From Physella acuta (Eukaryota; Mollusca; Gastropoda; Physidae): a stretch of 64,000 nt of DNA. How positions within the stretch are numbered: position 1 is the first letter of the stretch; the number at the start of each line of letters is the position of its first letter. The notes below the pieces were generated by a model. That model was not told the DNA's origin. It did not search any database and worked only from the letters and a program-made list of their open reading frames with translations. Of this stretch, positions 35,815-46,883 are shown in pieces. The DNA lies in the NCBI RefSeq assembly GCF_028476545.1, contig NW_026732377.1, positions 124,001-188,000 of the forward strand, in the 5' to 3' direction. Position numbers and translations under genes: made by a program.

Positions 35815-36060
35815 GATGTCATCTATAAATGACATTAAGCTTTTTGGACGATTTTTACCTGCCTCCGTCACAAAAAATGACGTCACACTTCAGCATTCAA
35901 ACGCCCTCAAATTTACAGTTGAATTTTTCTTAATACATCGGTATGTTTTCCAAAATCCTGCCTAAACTCTGTCAAAATAAAGTGTTCTAATCAATTTCTA
36001 TTACGATTTAAAAAAAAAAAACAACTTTTCTAAAACAAGAAATAAAGTAAAAAATTAAAA
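35815..36060. mobile_element. ATGACGTCA-type MITE body adjoining tRNA copy 2
   Basis: GATGTCATCTATAAATGACA, ACAAAAAATGACGTCACACT and the AAGTGTTCTAATCAATTTCT body match the MITE family. A paralogous arrangement is at 51453-51712. Confidence 0.6.
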
Positions 36061-36068
36061 ATATAATT

Positions 36069-36139
36069 GCGTCAGCCGGGAATCGAACCCGGATCGACTG
36101 CTTGGAAGGCAACCATGCTGACCTTTACACCACCGACGC
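36069..36139 (-). tRNA. tRNA-Gly(UCC) copy 2, intact
   Basis: 71 nt plus discriminator A. It has a paired acceptor (GCGTCGG/CTGACGC with one G-T), anticodon loop CTTCCAA, T arm CCGGGTTCGATTCCCGG and an exact B box. On the minus strand a T-run follows within about 12 nt, suitable as a pol III terminator. Confidence 0.85.
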
Positions 36140-36633
36140 CGATACCATTTAGTAATCAATTTCATTCAAATTTGATAGTGAATAATTTGACAGTGATTGA
36201 TTCGAATATTGACCCATTTATAGTCACAGTCCTAGGGGGGTGGGGGTGGGAGGGAGAAACTTCAACTTAAAATTTCAATATTCTAGAAGTCAACTATTAC
36301 CACTAAAACAATAAATTTGAGGAATCTGAATATTGATCTGTGTAAGGTCATTCATAAACCAGATCACAATGAGGGTGGGGGGAGGGTGTGGAAAGAAGGA
36401 TGCGTATAATACAGTGACAAAGTGTTGCCATTGATCAGAGCTAAATGGTAGTGTGGAGTCCAGGAAGTGAGAGCCACTTTTTATTTTAAAAAATAATTTT
36501 TGAAACTTACTACTCAGCTTTTAAAAAGAAGTTTTTGTAAAATTTAACCTTTACACCACCGACGCCTTCATGTAAAAGGCTAAAGATATATTCTAGAACG
36601 TTCGGATCCGTTGATGACAGTGATTGAGTAATA

Positions 36634-36790
36634 TTATATTCGTTTGACGTCACACGTCTCCACCGAACTCTGTTTTGGCCAGCCCTCTTTATAAGCCCGG
36701 CAACCCTTGCCTCTTCTATTGTCCTTCTCCAGGATTTCCTTGACCTGTCTACTTTCCTCTTCCTCTGGGGACTCCAGTCTAACGCTTCTG
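36634..36790 (-). mobile_element. LINE ORF C-terminal fragment, copy a
   Basis: The minus translation includes RQVKEILEKDNRRGKGCRAY in one frame and the basic PRKSW-type tail in the other. It is paralogous to 52560-52725, where the tail reads more clearly. It is a decayed non-LTR remnant. Confidence 0.45.
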
Positions 36791-37116
36791 ATAAAATTAG
36801 ACTGGTCTAAAATTTGACAAATTATTGGATAAAACATAAACCAACTAAGACTGGTACGGGTTGTGGAGTGAATGGCATGTAAATGAAGTTTAAACCCGTA
36901 TTTGGTACTATTATTAGTTTAGCCTGGAAACTATCTTTATTAAAAAATGCAAGACAACATAATTGTATATTCCGTGTATAATGTCAACATTGTTAAAATA
37001 TAGAATAATCCCAATAAGAATTAATACAAAGACAACTTACTCTATACATTCGTAAGTCGACTAATATGTTTTACAACATTAAATACCTGATAATTAAAAG
37101 TCTTTTAAAAACCATA

Positions 37117-37570
37117 CATAACATATAATCGTAAATAAACCGTCTTTGTTATAAAATGAATATAAACATATAGGCAATAAAATTATAATAATTTCTGATA
37201 AAGACGTAAATGATTTCTCCCCCGTCTAACCCTTATGATGTAACAATATGAGCTAGGTAAATTGTCTTTAGTATATTTTCCTGACAACATAGCGAATCAT
37301 TTCAATTATTGCATAACTAAGTGTAATCAATTACCTCCCATATTGATTTACAACGGTGTTAAAGGGAAAATAGATATATATTCTCGTTAATATAGTAATT
37401 AGTACGTCGGGAAGTATGATGCTTAAATAATGTTTATAAATGTCTACTGTATTAACCAACAAGCAATTAGGTTGTTTGATTTAGTAATTGGAGTATTTAA
37501 TTTTTAAAATTAATAAACAACGTGACTACATATGGAAACAAAAACCCGTTGTTTTATTGCATTTTTACCC
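37117..37570 (+). repeat. ~480-bp recurring block, copy 1
   Basis: Runs from AACATATAATCGTAAATAAA to TTGTTTTATTGCATTTTTA, with the landmarks CTAACCCTTATGATGTAACA and CATTCTCGTTAATAT-like text. Seven copies lie between 37 and 62 kb, all in the same orientation. It is followed here by zinc-finger coding remnants. Confidence 0.8.
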
Positions 37571-37711
37571 TTATATATTAACACGATACGCCAACCAGGT
37601 GATTGGCAAATTTGAATATATTAGAAGGTGATAATTTCTTTAGACTACAAGTCAAAAACAGTCACACAGAGGTAAAACAAAAAAAAAGTCTAAAACCCGC
37701 AAAACTAATTC

Positions 37712-37960
37712 ATGACAAAACATAATGCAAATTTTGCACCCTGCGATTCAAAACAATCTTGGAAGTGCACGAAAACAGCATACATTGAAAGTACAAACAA
37801 TCCGAAATTTGTCCTTCGAACAGAGTCTACACGGATATACTCAAACACTTGGAAGAAGAACACCCCAGCGAAACAATGTACAACTGCAACATTTGTAACG
37901 CATCCCTCCCATTAGAGGGTATGCGGCTGCATGCAGAAAACCACCACACGAACGCTCAAC
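37712..37960 (+). mobile_element. Three C2H2-like zinc-finger remnants, probably N-terminus of a LINE
   Basis: In the frame beginning at the TGC at 37724, CKFCTLRFKTILEVHENSIH forms C-X2-C-X11-H-X4-H. After a TGA in that frame come a CPSNRVYTDILKHLEEEH segment and CNICNASLPLEGMRLHAENH (C-X2-C-X11-H-X3-H). Tandem fingers at the N-terminus are known in R2/NeSL-type LINEs. It may belong to the LINE whose C-terminal part lies at 42520. A broken host zinc-finger gene is the alternative. Confidence 0.5.
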
Positions 37961-38128
37961 AGTAAAAAACAAAGAAACACTAGCTACTGGTTAAACTTAG
38001 ACGTTTTTGTATAAAGAAATATCTCAGAAGGAAAAGAAGTAAGAGAACAAGCAACATGGAAAATATAAAACACTGTTAACTAACCACTTTAGACGTTTTG
38101 TATTAGCCACATAATATAACTCGTATAA

Positions 38129-38530
38129 TCTATATATATAATTCTCTTGTGGGAGACGCTAGAAAACAAACAAGCTGTAAGCGCGCTCCCTACCACCCCC
38201 ACCCCTACATGGTCTGGTGAGCTGTGGTTCACGCTAAATGTTTACAAGCAGAGCCGGGTTTAGTGACGACTATTAGGGGCAGATAATTTAGTTTGAAACG
38301 ATTTTAAACGTAGGGGGGGGAGGAATAAATAAGTGGAGTTTATTTTAACGGAGGGGGTGGGGAGGAGGAGGGTGGGGGTAGTATCGTCCTTAACGACCTA
38401 CTGATAGTGTTTTAAATAAATATTTACAGTGGCAGCGTTGGTACTGTCGAATTCACAAATTATGAATTACTGAAAAGTAGAAAACAAAACAACTAAATAG
38501 CGGCGTATGTTATGCCGCGGGTCGGCTCGT
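38129..38530 (+). mobile_element. Helitron-like non-autonomous element, fullest copy
   Basis: Starts A|TCTATATATATAATTCTC and ends with hairpin GCGGCGTATGTTATGCCGC and GGGTCGGCTCG. The 5' TC and 3' hairpin fit Helitrons, but CTCG replaces CTRR. Copies on the other strand lie at 47518, 57596 and 57904. Confidence 0.5.
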
Positions 38531-38617
38531 ATGTACATATATGTTCACGTAAACCTACTCTTGCTGTCAACACTTGCTCTAGTGGGAAAGCAGCAAGAGA
38601 GGAACACTATAAAAAGA

Positions 38618-38815
38618 CTACAAGTCAACAGCCACAACTAAATAATCGCACTTTTTTTTATTAACATAACTAGTAAATTAATAACAAACCTTGTGCATGC
38701 AATGAAAATAAGAAATTAAACAAACTTTCTCTTTTTAATTAAAGCTTATGTCGCTAAGATATGTAATTTCCCATTTCTCAATATAGCATATTTTTTTTTG
38801 GTAATCAAACATTTT
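38618..38815 (+). repeat. Module M2, copy 1
   Basis: Begins ACTACAAGTCAACAGCCACA and contains TTAACTAGTAAATTAATAAC-like text, AAACAAACTTTCTC and GCTTATGTCGCTAAGATATG. It recurs at 54462 and 62883, each time downstream of a 480-bp block. Confidence 0.75.
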
Positions 38816-38829
38816 ATTTAAAAAACAGT

Positions 38830-38898
38830 TCGTCAGCCGAGAAATCGAACCCGGATCGACTGCTTGGAAGACCCCATGCTGACCTTTACACCACGACA
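38830..38898 (-). pseudogene. tRNA-Gly-like copy 3, deleted form
   Basis: T arm and anticodon TCC are visible, but the anticodon arm reads ATGGGGTCTTCC and the acceptor is altered. It shares its lesions with 54682-54750, so both descend from one damaged ancestor. Confidence 0.65.
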
Positions 38899-39257
38899 CT
38901 ATGGGAAAAGATAATTTCTAATGCGCAAATTTGGGAATACAGCCTTCTAATCATTTGCTGACGGTGATTGAGTATTCTTACCTTCAATTGTCGTCACACA
39001 CCTTGACGTCTAGCTGAAGTGAACGTACGACTACAGCCATTGAACAACTAGAAATAGAACTTCACTTAGTTAACTAAGTGATTGATTTGAACAATGACGT
39101 CGTAAATACATTAGTGAAAATATCGAGTTCTTGCAAACTAACCATTAATACTTTCAGACGTAAAAACGTTGATTTCTATGGACCTGTTTGGGGTCACCCA
39201 AACACCACATCACACCAATGGGGATGGGGTGGTAGAAAAATAAATAAAACAAAATTA

Positions 39258-39328
39258 GAATTAGCTGGGAATCGAACCCGGATCGACTGCTTGAAAGGTA
39301 ACCATGCTGACCTTTACACCACCGACGC
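39258..39328 (-). pseudogene. tRNA-Gly-like copy 4 with UUC anticodon
   Basis: The anticodon loop is CTTTCAA, giving UUC (Glu) in a Gly body. The 3' acceptor strand is decayed (CCCAGCTAATTC), and one anticodon-stem pair is lost. Probably not functional. Confidence 0.65.
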
Positions 39329-39439
39329 CGATATAATTACTGCTTCAGATTTATTAAAAATCCAATCTGCAGATACAGATCTACAGCATTTTAATAAGTC
39401 TTTGACAGTGATTGATTTGAAGATTTACGTCGTCAATAT

Positions 39440-39965
39440 ACTACGTCACATTTCGGGGTAGGTGGGGGGGGGGGGGGCGTGGGCGAACAAAATTTTATTG
39501 AAAATTTCAAGTTCTAAAAAACCAACCATTGACACTACCCGACGTAAAAACAATAATACTGAGGGATGGGGTGGGGGTGGATCACTGATCAGTGGTAGAG
39601 GTTGGAGGGGGTTAAAGGTGTCAGGACCACTTTTGCGTTGTAAAAAGTATTGTTTGGAACTAAACCGAATTACAGCATATATTTCAATTTTTGAAAGACT
39701 ATTTTTGTAAACTGTAATAGAATTGTGTAACCTATTGATGTGCTTAGTGTTGAAACAGCTTAGCAAATATTTCAGAAAGAAATCGATATATTAAGAAAAG
39801 AAAAGCTGCGATTTTAGAAATATGGTTGGGGAGGGGGGGGGGGGGCAAGGAGTGATTAGCATAGGTATGACGTCATTTTATGGAATGTGTGTGTGTGTGT
39901 GGGGGGGGGGGGGTAACTTTGAGACTTTCAGTCTATGTGATAACGGGCATGTTGATGGCATTATA
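39440..39965 (+). repeat. G-rich recurring unit Y, copy 1
   Basis: Landmarks are TTCTAAAAAACCAACCATTG, GGATCACTGATCAGTGGTAG, TATGACGTCATTTTATGG and a GTGTG/poly-G run. It matches 46985-47500 and 61135-61645. Confidence 0.75.
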
Positions 39966-40041
39966 TTTCCTAGGATCATTAAAATTTAAAATAAAAATTA
40001 CTATTAACGTCTTTTGTAAACGTAAAAAAAAAAATAAACTT

Positions 40042-40112
40042 GCGTCAGCCGGGAATCGAACCCGGATCGACTGCTTGGAAGGCAACCATGCTGACCTTTA
40101 CACCACCGACGC
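40042..40112 (-). tRNA. tRNA-Gly(UCC) copy 5, intact
   Basis: Identical in the mature part to the consensus of the cluster: anticodon loop CTTCCAA, B box GGTTCGATTCC, paired acceptor. A run of ten or more T follows within 15 nt on the minus strand as terminator. Confidence 0.88.
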
Positions 40113-40805
40113 TCATACCTGGCCAACAATTTGACAGTCATTGATCCAAATTTTAACCTATTTGTAGTCACGTTCCTGAGAGCGGGGGGTGAGGGGGGGG
40201 AGAAAATTCAACTGGGAATATCAGTTTTCTAGAAGTCAACTATTGACACTAAAACAATGCATTTGAGGAATCTGAATATTGATTTGCGTAACGTCATCCA
40301 TAAACCACACCACAATGGGGGTGGGGGTGGTGACGGTGGGGTGGGGGGAGAGAAAGAGGTGGGCTGGAATATGGTGACAAAGTGTTGCCTTTGATCAGGG
40401 CAAAACGGTAGTGTGGGGTCGATCCAGTTTCGATTCCTGGCTAACGCATTGATTTTTGATAAAATGTTGATTCCCAAATGCTATAAAGGAAATTTTAAAA
40501 TATTGGTTATCCTACAAGAAAACAATAACGTTTTGTTGAACGTTCAACCTACAGATAATTTTAATTTTACATCATTTATTTAAATATTAGACTGATTTTA
40601 TTTAGCTTTTTACAGCTTGTCTGTCAAAATCATCGTTTTTTTTTTTCGTCTGTCAATGACAATAGTTGTCTTCCAGCGTGCCACTGGAAACACTGACCCC
40701 CCCCCCTCACCCTCACCCACCCTATTACTGAGGAATTTTATGGGAAAAAAATAAAGCCTGCCATTTTTATCTTAGACCATGTCCAATGTTCACCTTAGTC
40801 CAGAC

Positions 40806-40867
40806 TAATGTTAAACAGTAGGTTTGCCTTCTAAGCAGGCGATGCGGGTTCGATTCTCGGCTGACGC
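40806..40867 (+). pseudogene. tRNA-Gly-like 3' half on the plus strand
   Basis: TTTGCCTTCTAAGCAGG (anticodon TCT) and GGGTTCGATTCTCGGCTGAC, then ACGCA and a T6 run. The D arm is lost. It is the opposite orientation to the rest of the cluster. Confidence 0.6.
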
Positions 40868-41189
40868 AAATTTTTTAATTGCATAGATCAAAGATGTATT
40901 TAAAATGGATTGAACATTCCTAACCCTGTCGTATACGCAGCTTCAAGTATAGAAGACGTCTTGTAAAAAGGGCTAAAATCGTTTTACACCTCATTGAGAC
41001 CGTCAATATTTCATAAATAATTCGATTCAATAATTAATAAGAAAACAAAAACTGGCACTTTTAAAGCCGGGTGTGTATGTCTGTGGGAGAGGGGTTGAGT
41101 AAGAGAAAGAGAGAAGTTGTTTGCTGACGTGTGACTTAATTTTATGTGAATTGTAGGGAATGGTTGTTTGGGTCATTCGGTCTACGTAT

Positions 41190-41450
41190 CAACAGTGAGG
41201 TATGCGGACATTAGTTTATTATTTTAGGATCATTAAAAGTTCAAATTAACTATTATAGATTTTGTTTTAAAAATAGTAAAATATAAAAAATAGCATGCGT
41301 CAGCCGGGAATCGAACCCGAATCAACAGTGAGGTATGCGGATATTAGTTTATTATTTTGAATCATTAAAAGTTCAAATTAACTATTATAGATTTTTTTTT
41401 AAAAGTAAAGTATGAAAAATAGCATGCGTCATCCGGGAATTGAACTCGGA
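41190..41450 (+). repeat. ~134-bp tandem duplication with a breakpoint inside a tRNA
   Basis: ATCAACAGTGAGGTATGCGG and the following ~110 bp occur twice (from about 41189 and 41323). The first unit ends in a tRNA-Gly truncated after CGAACCCG (41297-41322); the second leads into the full copy at 41426. Confidence 0.8.
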
Positions 41451-41496
41451 TCGACTGCTTGGAAGGCAACCATGCTGACCTTTACACCACCGACGC
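41426..41496 (-). pseudogene. tRNA-Gly(UCC)-like copy 7
   Basis: 71 nt, anticodon loop CTTCCAA kept. The T arm is altered (CCGAGTTCAATTCCCGG) and breaks the B-box consensus at one base. Possibly transcribed, probably weak. Confidence 0.6.
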
Positions 41497-41944
41497 CGAT
41501 ACACGTACCAACTTAGATTTATTTAAAATTCTGATCGGACAGTGGTTGAATCGACGGTGATTGATTTGAAGATTGACTGTTTGGTGTCACAAGTCAGTGG
41601 AAAGCACCTGAGTCCAACCAGCTCTGATGGGTACCTGACTCACGATATGGAAACTAAAGGCGGCTAGGCATAGTACTGATCATATTATCCCTACATAGGC
41701 CGATGTCAAGAAACATGAACTCTACTTTATCTGCCCAAAGATCGTTTGATCTAAAGAGGAATATTAACTACAAGTAAATATTTTAAAATGTTATAACCCT
41801 ATCATAACAATAATTCTAAAAAAGTAAAACAAAAATAAGGCACTGAGTGTAAAAACTAATGTAGCTTTTTTCCCTTAGTTTTAAAATTTAAATCAACAAT
41901 ATTTTGATAGGTAAACAGAAAAATTCTATTTAAAAAACGTACGT

Positions 41945-42432
41945 AACATATACTCGTATATAAGCCGGTGTTAGTTACAAAATGAAAATAAAAATATAGA
42001 CAATAAACTTATAATAATTTCTGATAGGGACGTAAAAGATTTCTCAAAATATCTGCGAACGAGACCATAAGATATCACCCCCTTCTAACCCTTATGATGT
42101 AACGATCTGAGATGGGTAAACTGTCTTGAGTCTAGGGCAGGGGATATGTCCCTGACAACACAAAGAATAATTTTAATGAGAAGCTAATTACCTCCCATAT
42201 TCAACGACTTTATTGATAAAGGGAAAATAGAAATGTGTTCTCATTAATATTTTGTTAAATACTTCGTGAAGTACATTGCTTATATAAAGTTCATTAGTGG
42301 ATTTTTTAAATTAGCAAAACACATTCTTAGTTGTTTGATTCAATAATAAGAGTATTTTTTTGAAAAATTAATAAACAGCGTGACTATATACGATAACAAA
42401 ACAGCTATTGTTTTGTTACATTATTATTATTT
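41945..42432 (+). repeat. ~480-bp recurring block, copy 2
   Basis: Same landmarks as copy 1 plus TCTGCGAACGAGACCATAAG. It is followed by the LINE fragment at 42520. Confidence 0.75.
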
Positions 42433-42519
42433 AAAATTAAACGATACGCCTTTAATTGTAGCTGTGTCCATGTTGCTATTGCCAAATTATTTTAATCAAA
42501 TCTAAAAAAAAAAATTAAA

Positions 42520-44030
42520 TCCTCAATTAAACGGAAAGGAAAAAATGGAAAGTTAAAGATAATTACAACACATTAACAGATAAACTCAGGATTTATGGAA
42601 GAACCTATAACAGCAATCCCACAAAAGACGACCAAGAAACTTAGGCCATACTCAACAGTAAAATAATTCTCAATCCGGAAAAATACCAATACTGCAATAC
42701 AACCATCTTTGCCACAACTGCATTAGTAAACATATACATCATTCCAAAAATAATTTTCGCAGCGACGTACTCTACAATACAATATTAAACAAACAAACAC
42801 ATTAGATCATTCATTTTCAAAAACACGATTAGAAACATTAGCAACAAAACCTTAATACAAAACAAATTAAATGGAGGTATAAGGCTACACGACATTCATA
42901 CTAAAATAAACACCTTCCGATTAAAACATCTGGATAGAATAAGGATAGATCCACATTATCATCCACTAGCACAATACTACAAAGGGTTAAACATAAAGAT
43001 AATTCTAAAATTAAACATCACAACACTACACTATGGGGGAAATGACATAGGCAGCTTTTATAAAGAAACGCTAGCAACATTCCAAAGAAACAAAAGCATT
43101 ATTGGGGAAGACACACAAAATATACGACATCCTAATCAAACAACAAGCGACAATCTTATACACCAGGATTAGTTGGGTCAGGGAACACAATATAACAGAT
43201 ACATATTTTAGAAACCTACATAATAAACTCATTACACCAAAAGAAAGGGAATTAGCGTACAGACTGATTTTTAATACAACACCAGTGTTACGAAATACAA
43301 AGTCAAAATCAAAATGTTAAAATAACATGTCAAACGTCAGACAAAATATACAAGAAACCGAGAAACACATTCATTTAGATTGTTTATTAGTACAGAAAGC
43401 AAAGCAAACTTGAGAAAATATTAAAAACCACCAATCAAACAGCCACAAGAAATAAAGTAATCACACTTAACTTAATTATTGTAATTAACACGACTAGACA
43501 AAGAACAGAAGACGAAAACAGACTAGTAGCAAACGGCTATTTATATATCGACTATGTGGGGAAATATGAATAAATTCAGATTTTATTTTAAAAAATGCAC
43601 TAACATCGAGGTAAAATGAATATTTCAAGCAAAGCTAAGACATAGACTGGGAACTCTCACCTAACAAAACAAAACAAAACAAATTAATCAGCCACAACAT
43701 GGCGACGCAGCACAACAGCCAGTAACAAGCATGTATGCAGTCATCACACAGATATCGACACCATAGAAAGAAACATCCGACCCTCAAATCTCACAACAAC
43801 AAACAATCTTGCTGACATCAACAACCAAAAGGAAGAAAGAACCGGAGCAAATATCAAAAGCAGCTCAAGTTAATGTAGGAGACAGCGAGTCAGTAGCCAC
43901 CACCCCGTCCAAAACACCGACTGAAGACCGACTCAACAATTGCCTACTCCGCTTTTGTTTGTTCTTCGGACCAAGGGCAAACCTTATCTACTGTAGAATC
44001 TATTCCAAAAATAAATTTCTATAATTAACT
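42520..44030 (+). mobile_element. LINE (non-LTR) fragment: C-terminal reverse-transcriptase region, copy 1
   Basis: Frames read IIPKIIFAATYST, RNISNKTLIQNKLNGGIRLH, KINTFRLKHLDRIRI, then ELAYRLIFNTTPVLRN and TATRNKVITLNLIIVINTTR. The KTLIQNK-x-GG-x-LHD block and the following leucine-rich segment are typical of the thumb and C-terminal part of L1/Tx1-like RT proteins. The frame is broken in several places. After about 43600 comes A/C-rich 3' sequence. It is in the same orientation as the copy at 57060. Confidence 0.7.
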
Positions 44031-44177
44031 TTTCTAGAACTTAAATATTTTATAGAAATCTTTGTTTGTTTAGCAATGAAACTGGCTAATTTTGGTTAAA
44101 AACATACATTTGAAAAAATAGGCATATTCGCGTGTTATTTTGTTTAAACACTTCTTTTATTCTCCTTATATTAAAAG

Positions 44178-44252
44178 GTACCTAATTAGCTCAGATGATA
44201 GTGTACTTGATACCTCACTGGTGGTGCTGGATCGAGACACACCAAGTCAAAC
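44178..44252 (+). pseudogene. tRNA-like fragment (Ile-GAU-like)
   Basis: TTAGCTCAGATGATAGTG resembles an A box and TTGATAC an anticodon loop with GAT. The T arm reads GCTGGATCGAGACACACC, a poor B box. Confidence 0.3.
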
Positions 44253-44602
44253 CTAATTTTTTTTTTAATATGTGAATCTTCCTATTTTATTAAAACGTTT
44301 TTAAAACGTTTTTCTTAACTCAGCTTCGCGTTTGTTTGTTTGTTTGGATGTTTGTTGTTAAAATTGACATCGAAAATTAGCCCACTTCTGATTGCTCTAG
44401 AGACCTGAAATTTGGCATGCATGCTACTTTCGCCTAACAATTTCAGATGCAATCATAAAAACTAGCAATTAGTGACCGTAATTAGCTTAATTTAATTACG
44501 CCCCAAGGACCATAAAATTGAGGACATGATTTCTAAAGATACCGACAAGACTTTAGGCCTATTGACACAGTTACTTCGGCCCCAATCGATGTGAGCGCGC
44601 TG

Positions 44603-44673
44603 GCCGTGATCGTATAGTGGTTAGTACTTCGCGTTGTGGCCGCGACAACCCAGGTTCGAATCCTGGTCGCTCA
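44603..44673 (+). pseudogene. tRNA-His(GUG)-like segment in U1
   Basis: A-box-like region CGTATAGTGGTTAGTAC, anticodon arm TCGCG-TTGTGGC-CGCGA (GTG), T arm CCAGGTTCGAATCCTGG. The 3' strand TCGCTCA pairs poorly with GCCGTGA but fully with TGAGCG 10 nt upstream. It is tRNA-derived, but an ordinary acceptor stem is lacking. Confidence 0.7.
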
Positions 44674-44759
44674 AGATTTTTAGTCCGTGTATTTATAAAC
44701 ACTTTTTTAAAAACCACGTTTTTCATGTGTAGCAACGGACTAAAAAGGAGAAAATAAAA

Positions 44760-44988
44760 TACTTAAAAAAAACTTTTTAAAAAACCACGTTTTTCTTGTG
44801 GACTAAAAAGTAGAAAATAACTATTTACATACATTTGATGACAAAAAACGTGGGTCGGGCAGATGGGTCGGGAAATTTGATGGTGAACGTACCCACGTTT
44901 TTTGTCATCAAATGTATGTAAATAGTTATTTTATACTTTTTAGTCCACAAGAAAAACGTGGTTTTTTAAAAAGTTTTTTTTAACTATT
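44760..44988 (+). repeat. Long inverted repeat (hairpin) of U1
   Basis: The left arm ends at 44854 with ...AACGTGGGT and the right arm starts at 44891 with ACCCACGTT... The arms are ~95 bp with only about one mismatch, around a 36-nt loop containing CGGGCAGATGGGTCGGG. Confidence 0.9.
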
Positions 44989-45730
44989 TTAACACGTTTT
45001 TATTAACTCAGCTTCGCGTGTGTTTGTTGTTAAAATTGACATCGAAAATTAGCCCACTTCTGATTGCTCTATAGATCTGAAATTTGGCATGCAGGCTACT
45101 TTCGCCTAACAATTTCAGATGCAATCATAAAAACTAGCAATTAGATACCGTAATTAGCTTAATTTAATTACACCCTAAGGACCATAAAATTGAGGACATG
45201 ATTTCTAAAGATACCGACAAGACTGGAGGCCTATTGACACAGTTACTTCGGCCCCAATCGATGTGAGCGCGCTGGCCGTGATCGTATAGTTGTTAGTACT
45301 TCGCGTTGTGGCCGCGACAACCCAGGTTCGAATCCTGGTCGCTCAAGATTTTTAGTCCGTGTATTTATAAACACTTAGTCAAGTCATACTTAATCAAGTC
45401 ATTAGATAAAGTAGAAAATAAACTATATAAAAAACTTTTTTTTCAAAACCACGTTTTTCATGTGTAGCAACGGACTAAAAAGGAGAAAATAAAATACTTA
45501 AAAAAAACTTTTAAAAAAACCACGTTTTTCTTGTGGACTAAAAAGTAGAAAATAACTATTTACATACATTTGATGACAAAAAACGTGGGTCGGGCAGATG
45601 GGTCGGGAAATTTGATGGTGAACGTACCCACGTTTTTTGTCATCAAATGTATGTAAATAGTTATTTTCTACTTTTTAGTCCACAAGAAAAACGTGGTTTT
45701 TTTAAAAGTTTTTTTTAAGTATTTTATTTT
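44989..45730 (+). mobile_element. tRNA-His/hairpin unit U2
   Basis: A complete unit, same order as U1, with a ~40-bp segment (CTTAGTCAAGTCATACTTAA) between the tRNA-like part and the hairpins. The inverted repeat spans about 45490-45725. Confidence 0.75.
45275..45345 (+). pseudogene. tRNA-His(GUG)-like segment in U2
   Basis: Differs from the U1 copy by one base in the D region (TAGTTGTTAG). Anticodon and T arms are identical. Confidence 0.7.
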
Positions 45731-46240
45731 TATCTTAACTCTGCTTCGCGTTTGTTTGTTTGTTTGGATGTTTGTTGTTAAAATTGACATCGAAAATTAG
45801 CCCACTTCTGATTGCTCTAGAGACCTGAAATTTGGCATGCATGCTACTTTCGCCTAACAATTTCAGATGCAATCATAAAAACTAGCAATTAGTGACCGTA
45901 ATTAGCTTAATTTAATTACGCCCCAAGGACCATAAAATTGAGGACATGATTTCTAAAGATACCGACAAGACTTTAGGCCTATTGACACAATTACTTCGGC
46001 CCCAATCGATGTGAGCGCGCTGGCCGTGATCGTATAGTGGTTAGTACTTCGCGTTGTGGCCGCGACAACCCAGGTTCGAATCCTGGTCGCTCAAGATTTT
46101 TAGTCCGTGTATTTATAAACACTTTTTTAAAAACCACGTTTTTCATGTGTAGCAACGGACTAAAAAGGAGAAAATAAAATACTTAAAAAAAACTTTTTAA
46201 AAAACCACGTTTTTTATGTGTAGCAACGGACTAAAAAGGA
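45731..46240 (+). mobile_element. tRNA-His/hairpin unit U3, lacking the long hairpin
   Basis: The leader and tRNA-like part are near-identical to U1. The unit stops after a CCACGTTTTTTATGTGTAGC repeat at 46240, before the long inverted repeat. Confidence 0.7.
46023..46093 (+). pseudogene. tRNA-His(GUG)-like segment in U3
   Basis: Identical to the U1 copy over the tRNA-like 71 nt as far as can be read. Confidence 0.7.
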
Positions 46241-46308
46241 GAACGGACACGGTAACACATTGTTAACGGTGACACGGTTGGTACGCTGGGCATGCTAAAA
46301 TACACATA

Positions 46309-46825
46309 AACACGTTTTTCCTTAACTCAGCTTCGCGTTTATTTGTTTGTTTATGGGAGATTTGATCACGTGATTCGTGAGTAGATCTCCACGCCAGCAA
46401 CGTAAATTACACCATTTCTCTGTTTAAAGCGTATCGGTCGCTCAAGATTTTTTTAGTCCGTGTATTTAAAAACACTTAGTCAAGTCATACTTAATCAAGT
46501 GATTAGATAAAGTAGACAATAAACTATATAAAAAACTTTTTAAAAACCACGTTTTTCATGTGTAGCAACGGACTAAAAAGGAGAAAATAAAATACTTAAA
46601 AAAAACTTTTTAAAAAACCACGTTTTTCTTGTGGACTAAAAAGTAGAAAATAACTATTTACATACATTTGATGACAAAAAACGTGGGTCGGGCAGATGGG
46701 TCGGGAAATTTGATGGTGAACGTACCCACGTTTTTTGTCATCAAATGTATGTAAATAGTTATTTTCTACTTTTTAGTCCACAAGAAAAACGTGGTTTTTT
46801 AAAAAGTTTTTTTTAAGTATTTTAT
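46309..46825 (+). mobile_element. tRNA-His/hairpin unit U4, tRNA part deleted
   Basis: The leader is replaced by an unrelated ~100 bp (TTTGATCACGTGATTCGTGA). Only GGTCGCTCAAG of the tRNA-like part remains. The long inverted repeat (46591-46824) is complete. Confidence 0.7.
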
Positions 46826-46883
46826 TAGACTATAAAGTAAGCAACTACTTTGGAAATCTTTGTTTATCTATGCAATTTGCTAA

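Larger units (their letters stand above)
44295..44988 (+). mobile_element. tRNA-His/hairpin unit U1
   Basis: Order: TTAACTCAGCTTCGCG and a GTTTGTTTG run; a conserved ~250-bp leader with CTGAAATTTGGCATGCATGC; a tRNA-His-like segment; a small inverted repeat TAGTCCGT...ACGGACTA; a long hairpin with ~95-bp arms. It is the first of four head-to-tail units. No ORF is present, and the family is unknown to me. Confidence 0.75.

Noticed and set aside
40404-40448. Plus-strand text resembling a tRNA 3' half (GTTTCGATTCCTGGC then TAACGCA)
   Set aside because: Only the T arm is recognisable. Kept out of the feature list because it could be decayed or chance similarity.
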